Shown: piece after piece, positions 43,935 through 46,369 of the stretch
Layout: the number at the start of each line of letters is the position of its first letter
Numbering within the stretch: position 1 is the first letter of the stretch
Assembly (NCBI GenBank): GCA_020629135.1
Contig: JAHDDX010000012.1
Location: 1-46,369 of the forward strand
Reading direction: 5' to 3'
Length of the DNA stretch: 46,369 nt
Origin: Hellea sp.
GTDB taxonomy: Bacteria > Pseudomonadota > Alphaproteobacteria > Caulobacterales > Maricaulaceae
Notes under the pieces: generated by a model
Databases searched by the model: none
What the model was told of the DNA's origin: nothing
Seen by the model: the letters and a program-made list of their open reading frames with translations, nothing else
Made by a program: the position numbers and the translations under genes

Positions 43935-44924
43935 CTAATACTTAAAGTTAATCATTTTGCGCATGACCATTATCCCACATAACATCATGCCCGCCCCGAT
44001 CATCAGGTTTCTGTGGCCGGTTGGCGTGGTGTAAAGTTCGGTCATATAGTCGGGCGAAGCCACCGTGACCAAAGCCATCACAACGAGTGGCAATGCGCCG
44101 ATAATCATCGCCGACGCTTTCGCCTCAGCAGACAAAGCCTTGATCTTTTCGCGCAGGAGTTTGCGTCCTCGCAAAACGCTGGCAAGGTTGTCCAGGGATT
44201 CACCCAGATTACCACCGGTGGTTTTCTGGATATTCAGGACGGTTGCAAAAAAATTGACTTCCGATACCGGCATGCGGTCATACATGCGATCAAGGCATGT
44301 TTCCACCGGAACACCCACGGCCTCGCCTTCAACAACCCGAACAAATTCGCTGCGAATAGGTTCAGGCGATTCATGCGCAATGATTTTCAAACAATCGCCC
44401 AATGGCAAACCGGTTCGAACACCCCGAACAATAATATCCATGGCATCAGCAAACCCCATCACAAATTTCTTTTGGCGTCGATTTATCAACATATTCAAGA
44501 ACCAGCGGGGTACGCCAAATCCAGCTGCAAATGCAGCGCCACCACTGATCAAAGGCTTGCCGGTAAAGAAAAACAATCCCGCGCCAACGGCAATTCCAGT
44601 GACAATCGAGATTATCATAAAGGTTTGCTGCGAAATGGTCAGGTCCGCCTGAACCAGTTTTGATTTCAGAGATTTAAGTTTCTTTTTTCGGTCTTTTTGT
44701 TTTTGGTCGATTTCCGTTAACGACGCTTCGATTTGTTTTCGGCGAGACGAACTGTCATCCGGCTTCATGAAATCCAGTAAGCCTTTGCGTTGCTCAGATG
44801 TTCGTGATCGGGTGATCTCCCTGACCCGTTCATCGGCTTTGGAACTTTCACCACCAAACAGCAGCCAGCCAATTCCGATTACGGCAACGGCCACAATGGC
44901 GGCTTGAATGGTTGCCGGATCCAC
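43935..44924 (-). CDS. tadB: Tad pilus inner-membrane protein TadB (CpaG)
   Basis: A 329-residue inner-membrane protein of the GspF fold. It starts at a GTG (44924) with GGGAG upstream. A first helix lies at about residues 8-25, a basic region with a coiled-coil character follows (QKQKDRKKKLKSLKSKL), two central helices at about 103-140, the conserved cytoplasmic part GFADAMDIIVRGVRTGLPLG and QKTTGGNLGESLDNLA, and a C-terminal helix pair. It is separated from cpaF by three bases, so translation is probably coupled. Partner of TadC encoded next. Confidence 0.94.
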   Translation of the reverse strand: MDPATIQAAIVAVAVIGIGWLLFGGESSKADERVREITRSRTSEQRKGLLDFMKPDDSSSRRKQIEASLTEIDQKQKDRKKKLKSLKSKLVQADLTISQQTFMIISIVTGIAVGAGLFFFTGKPLISGGAAFAAGFGVPRWFLNMLINRRQKKFVMGFADAMDIIVRGVRTGLPLGDCLKIIAHESPEPIRSEFVRVVEGEAVGVPVETCLDRMYDRMPVSEVNFFATVLNIQKTTGGNLGESLDNLASVLRGRKLLREKIKALSAEAKASAMIIGALPLVVMALVTVASPDYMTELYTTPTGHRNLMIGAGMMLCGIMVMRKMINFKY

Positions 44925-44927
44925 AGC

Positions 44928-46319
44928 TTAACTCCCTGCGGCGTCCAGAGCTTCGGCCAGCTCTTTTTCAAGATTGAAGTAACGGGCCCGGTCCCAGAAT
45001 GCGGGACGGGCAATACCGGTAGATTTATGCTCGCCGATAATTTTACCCTGGGCGTCTTCGCCGTCCATTTCATAGACAATCAAGTCCTGGGTAACGATGA
45101 CGTCGCCTTCCATACCGAGAACTTCGGTAACATGGGTGATACGACGTGAACCATCGCGCAGGCGGGCTGCTTGAACGATTACATCGACAGAGCCAACAAT
45201 CATTTCACGAATAGTCCGTGCGGGCAGGCTGAAACCTCCCATGGTGATCATGGATTCGAGACGGGATAGACCTTCGCGCGGTGAGTTGGCGTGAAGCGTT
45301 CCCATTGATCCATCGTGACCCGTATTCATAGCTTGAAGCAAATCAAACGCTTCCGGTCCCCGAACCTCACCCACGATAATGCGTTCTGGACGCATCCGCA
45401 GACAGTTTTTAACCAGATCCGCCATGGTTACGCGGCCTTTACCTTCCAGGTTTGGCGGGCGTGTTTCAAGACGCACCACGTGAGGCTGTTGCAATTGTAA
45501 TTCAGCCGCGTCTTCGCAGGTAATGATCCGTTCATCCGGATGGATAAAGCCGGTCAAACAATTCAAAAGCGTCGTTTTCCCGGAACCCGTACCGCCGGAA
45601 ATGACGACGTTACATTGGCAGGCCCCGATAATTTGTAAAACCTTGGCACCAGCCGGTGAAATAGACTTGAAATTAACCAGATCATCGAGGGTCAATTTAT
45701 CTTTCTTAAACTTACGAATGGTCAGGGCTGGCCCGTCAATCGATAAAGGCGGCGCAATCACATTAACCCGAGAGCCATCCAGCAAACGCGCGTCACAAAT
45801 CGGGCTGGCTTCATCAACGCGGCGTCCCACCTGAGACACAATGCGTTGGCAGATATTCATGAGCTGTTGATTATCACGAAACCGGATATTGGTTTTTTCC
45901 ATCTTACCATTGGTTTCGATGAAGACGTCTTTAGCGCCGTTGACCATGATATCGGCGATATCGTCGCGGGCAAGTAGCGGCTCTAAGGGTCCATATCCGA
46001 GAATATCATCACAAATCTCGGTGATAAGTTGGTTTTGCTCAGCAACAGATAATCGTACATTGCGAATAGCGATGATTTCATCGACAATATTACGAATTTC
46101 TTCCCGCGCTTTTTGCGGTTGCATGCCGGCCAAAGCTGAAACATCAATAGTTTCAAACAGCGCGTTAAATATCGTTGCTTTGGTTTCGTAATACTCCTCA
46201 GACGTATCCCGAATATCCATAGGCACAGCCGCCGCCTGAACTGGAACGGGCGCTTGTTCTTTCTTGACCGCTTTCGGCGTTTCAAGAGCTGCGGAATTTG
46301 CCTGACGTTTCCCGAACAT
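44928..46319 (-). CDS. cpaF: Tad/Cpa pilus assembly ATPase CpaF (TadA)
   Basis: A 463-residue secretion ATPase of the VirB11/GspE superfamily. Walker A GGTGSGKT is at residues 242-249, the Asp box is [13 protein letters not shown], Walker B lies in [19 protein letters not shown], and the His box is [17 protein letters not shown]. An N-terminal domain ([20 protein letters not shown]) precedes it. This hexameric motor extends and retracts the pilus in the cytoplasm. Length is normal. The start ATG at 46319 is five bases after the stop of the upstream reading frame. Confidence 0.96.
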   Translation of the reverse strand: MFGKRQANSAALETPKAVKKEQAPVPVQAAAVPMDIRDTSEEYYETKATIFNALFETIDVSALAGMQPQKAREEIRNIVDEIIAIRNVRLSVAEQNQLITEICDDILGYGPLEPLLARDDIADIMVNGAKDVFIETNGKMEKTNIRFRDNQQLMNICQRIVSQVGRRVDEASPICDARLLDGSRVNVIAPPLSIDGPALTIRKFKKDKLTLDDLVNFKSISPAGAKVLQIIGACQCNVVISGGTGSGKTTLLNCLTGFIHPDERIITCEDAAELQLQQPHVVRLETRPPNLEGKGRVTMADLVKNCLRMRPERIIVGEVRGPEAFDLLQAMNTGHDGSMGTLHANSPREGLSRLESMITMGGFSLPARTIREMIVGSVDVIVQAARLRDGSRRITHVTEVLGMEGDVIVTQDLIVYEMDGEDAQGKIIGEHKSTGIARPAFWDRARYFNLEKELAEALDAAGS

Positions 46320-46324
46320 TCAGA

Positions 46325-46369
46325 TTACTTTCTTTTCTTCAATTTAGAAAAAAGAGATTTTTTCTCACC
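46325..46369 (-). CDS. Probable C-terminal end of CpaE (partial)
   Basis: The last 14 codons plus stop of a frame that enters from the right edge: GEKKSLFSKLKKRK then TAA at 46325-46327. The short basic, Lys-rich tail resembles the end of CpaE-type pilus localisation ATPases, and the usual cpaE-cpaF-tadB-tadC order predicts that gene here. The sequence is too short to prove it. Confidence 0.4.
   Translation of the reverse strand, partial: GEKKSLFSKLKKRK

Noticed and set aside
44013-44663. 216-codon plus-strand open frame opposite tadB
   Set aside because: Antisense of a clear TadB gene and without any recognisable domain.
1-46369. CRISPR arrays, tRNA or rRNA genes, transposases
   Set aside because: No regularly spaced direct repeats, no cloverleaf-like sequence and no transposase or integrase frame were recognised by eye; a tRNAscan or repeat finder would be needed to exclude weak cases.

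Overview
This window is chromosomal DNA of an alphaproteobacterium, most likely a dimorphic marine member of the Caulobacterales/Maricaulales (Hyphomonadaceae-like). The reasons are a DivL homologue that carries tyrosine at the histidine-kinase phospho-acceptor position, a ChvG/ChvI two-component pair next to a small PTS (EIIA-Man, HPr), the tsaE-amgK-murU-addB-addA-trxA gene string, and a CpaE-CpaF-TadB-TadC pilus locus. There is no rRNA or tRNA gene, no insertion sequence, no phage gene and no CRISPR array that I can see. The assignment rests on gene content only.

Layout. 1-4604: the 5' part of polA (running off the left edge), a SUKH/SMI1 singleton, a TonB-C-domain membrane protein, a CHCC zinc-finger protein, an orphan ABC ATPase and a four-helix membrane protein. 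4641-13682 (minus): a tightly overlapping operon tsaE-amgK-murU-addB-addA-trxA, joining tRNA modification, MurNAc recycling, double-strand break repair and a thioredoxin. 13757-20194: ferredoxin, divL, a TonB-C lipoprotein, ptsH, EIIA-Man, chvG and chvI; hprK and rapZ, often found between chvG and EIIA in relatives, are absent here. 20404-23315: rmuC with a small partner gene, then an accessory patch with a frameshifted Imm11-like immunity gene, a short possible toxin remnant and a palindromic repeat element.

23364-31532: a TolB/TPR membrane protein, the Kdo pair kdsA-kdsD, a histidine-kinase-like protein whose phospho-acceptor His is replaced by Arg, and a two-subunit molybdenum hydroxylase with a Tat/lipoprotein-like leader. 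31743-36307: a secreted lectin-like protein, a TadG-like von Willebrand protein, and an Asp/Glu-racemase-like plus L-cysteate sulfo-lyase/D-cysteine desulfhydrase-like pair. 36552-42613: an M23 endopeptidase, a polyamine operon (glutamylpolyamine synthetase, class III aminotransferase, aldehyde dehydrogenase) with a palindromic operator candidate, and a small Sel1-like protein. 42663-46369: a relic of a GntR/FCD regulator, then tadC, tadB, cpaF and the last codons of a likely cpaE.

The most noteworthy points are the two atypical sensor kinases (Tyr590 in DivL, Arg222 in the kinase beside kdsA), the CuyA-like/racemase pair that could handle both cysteate enantiomers, the decayed immunity/toxin patch, and the polyamine operon with an operator-like palindrome in front and a dead GntR gene behind it.
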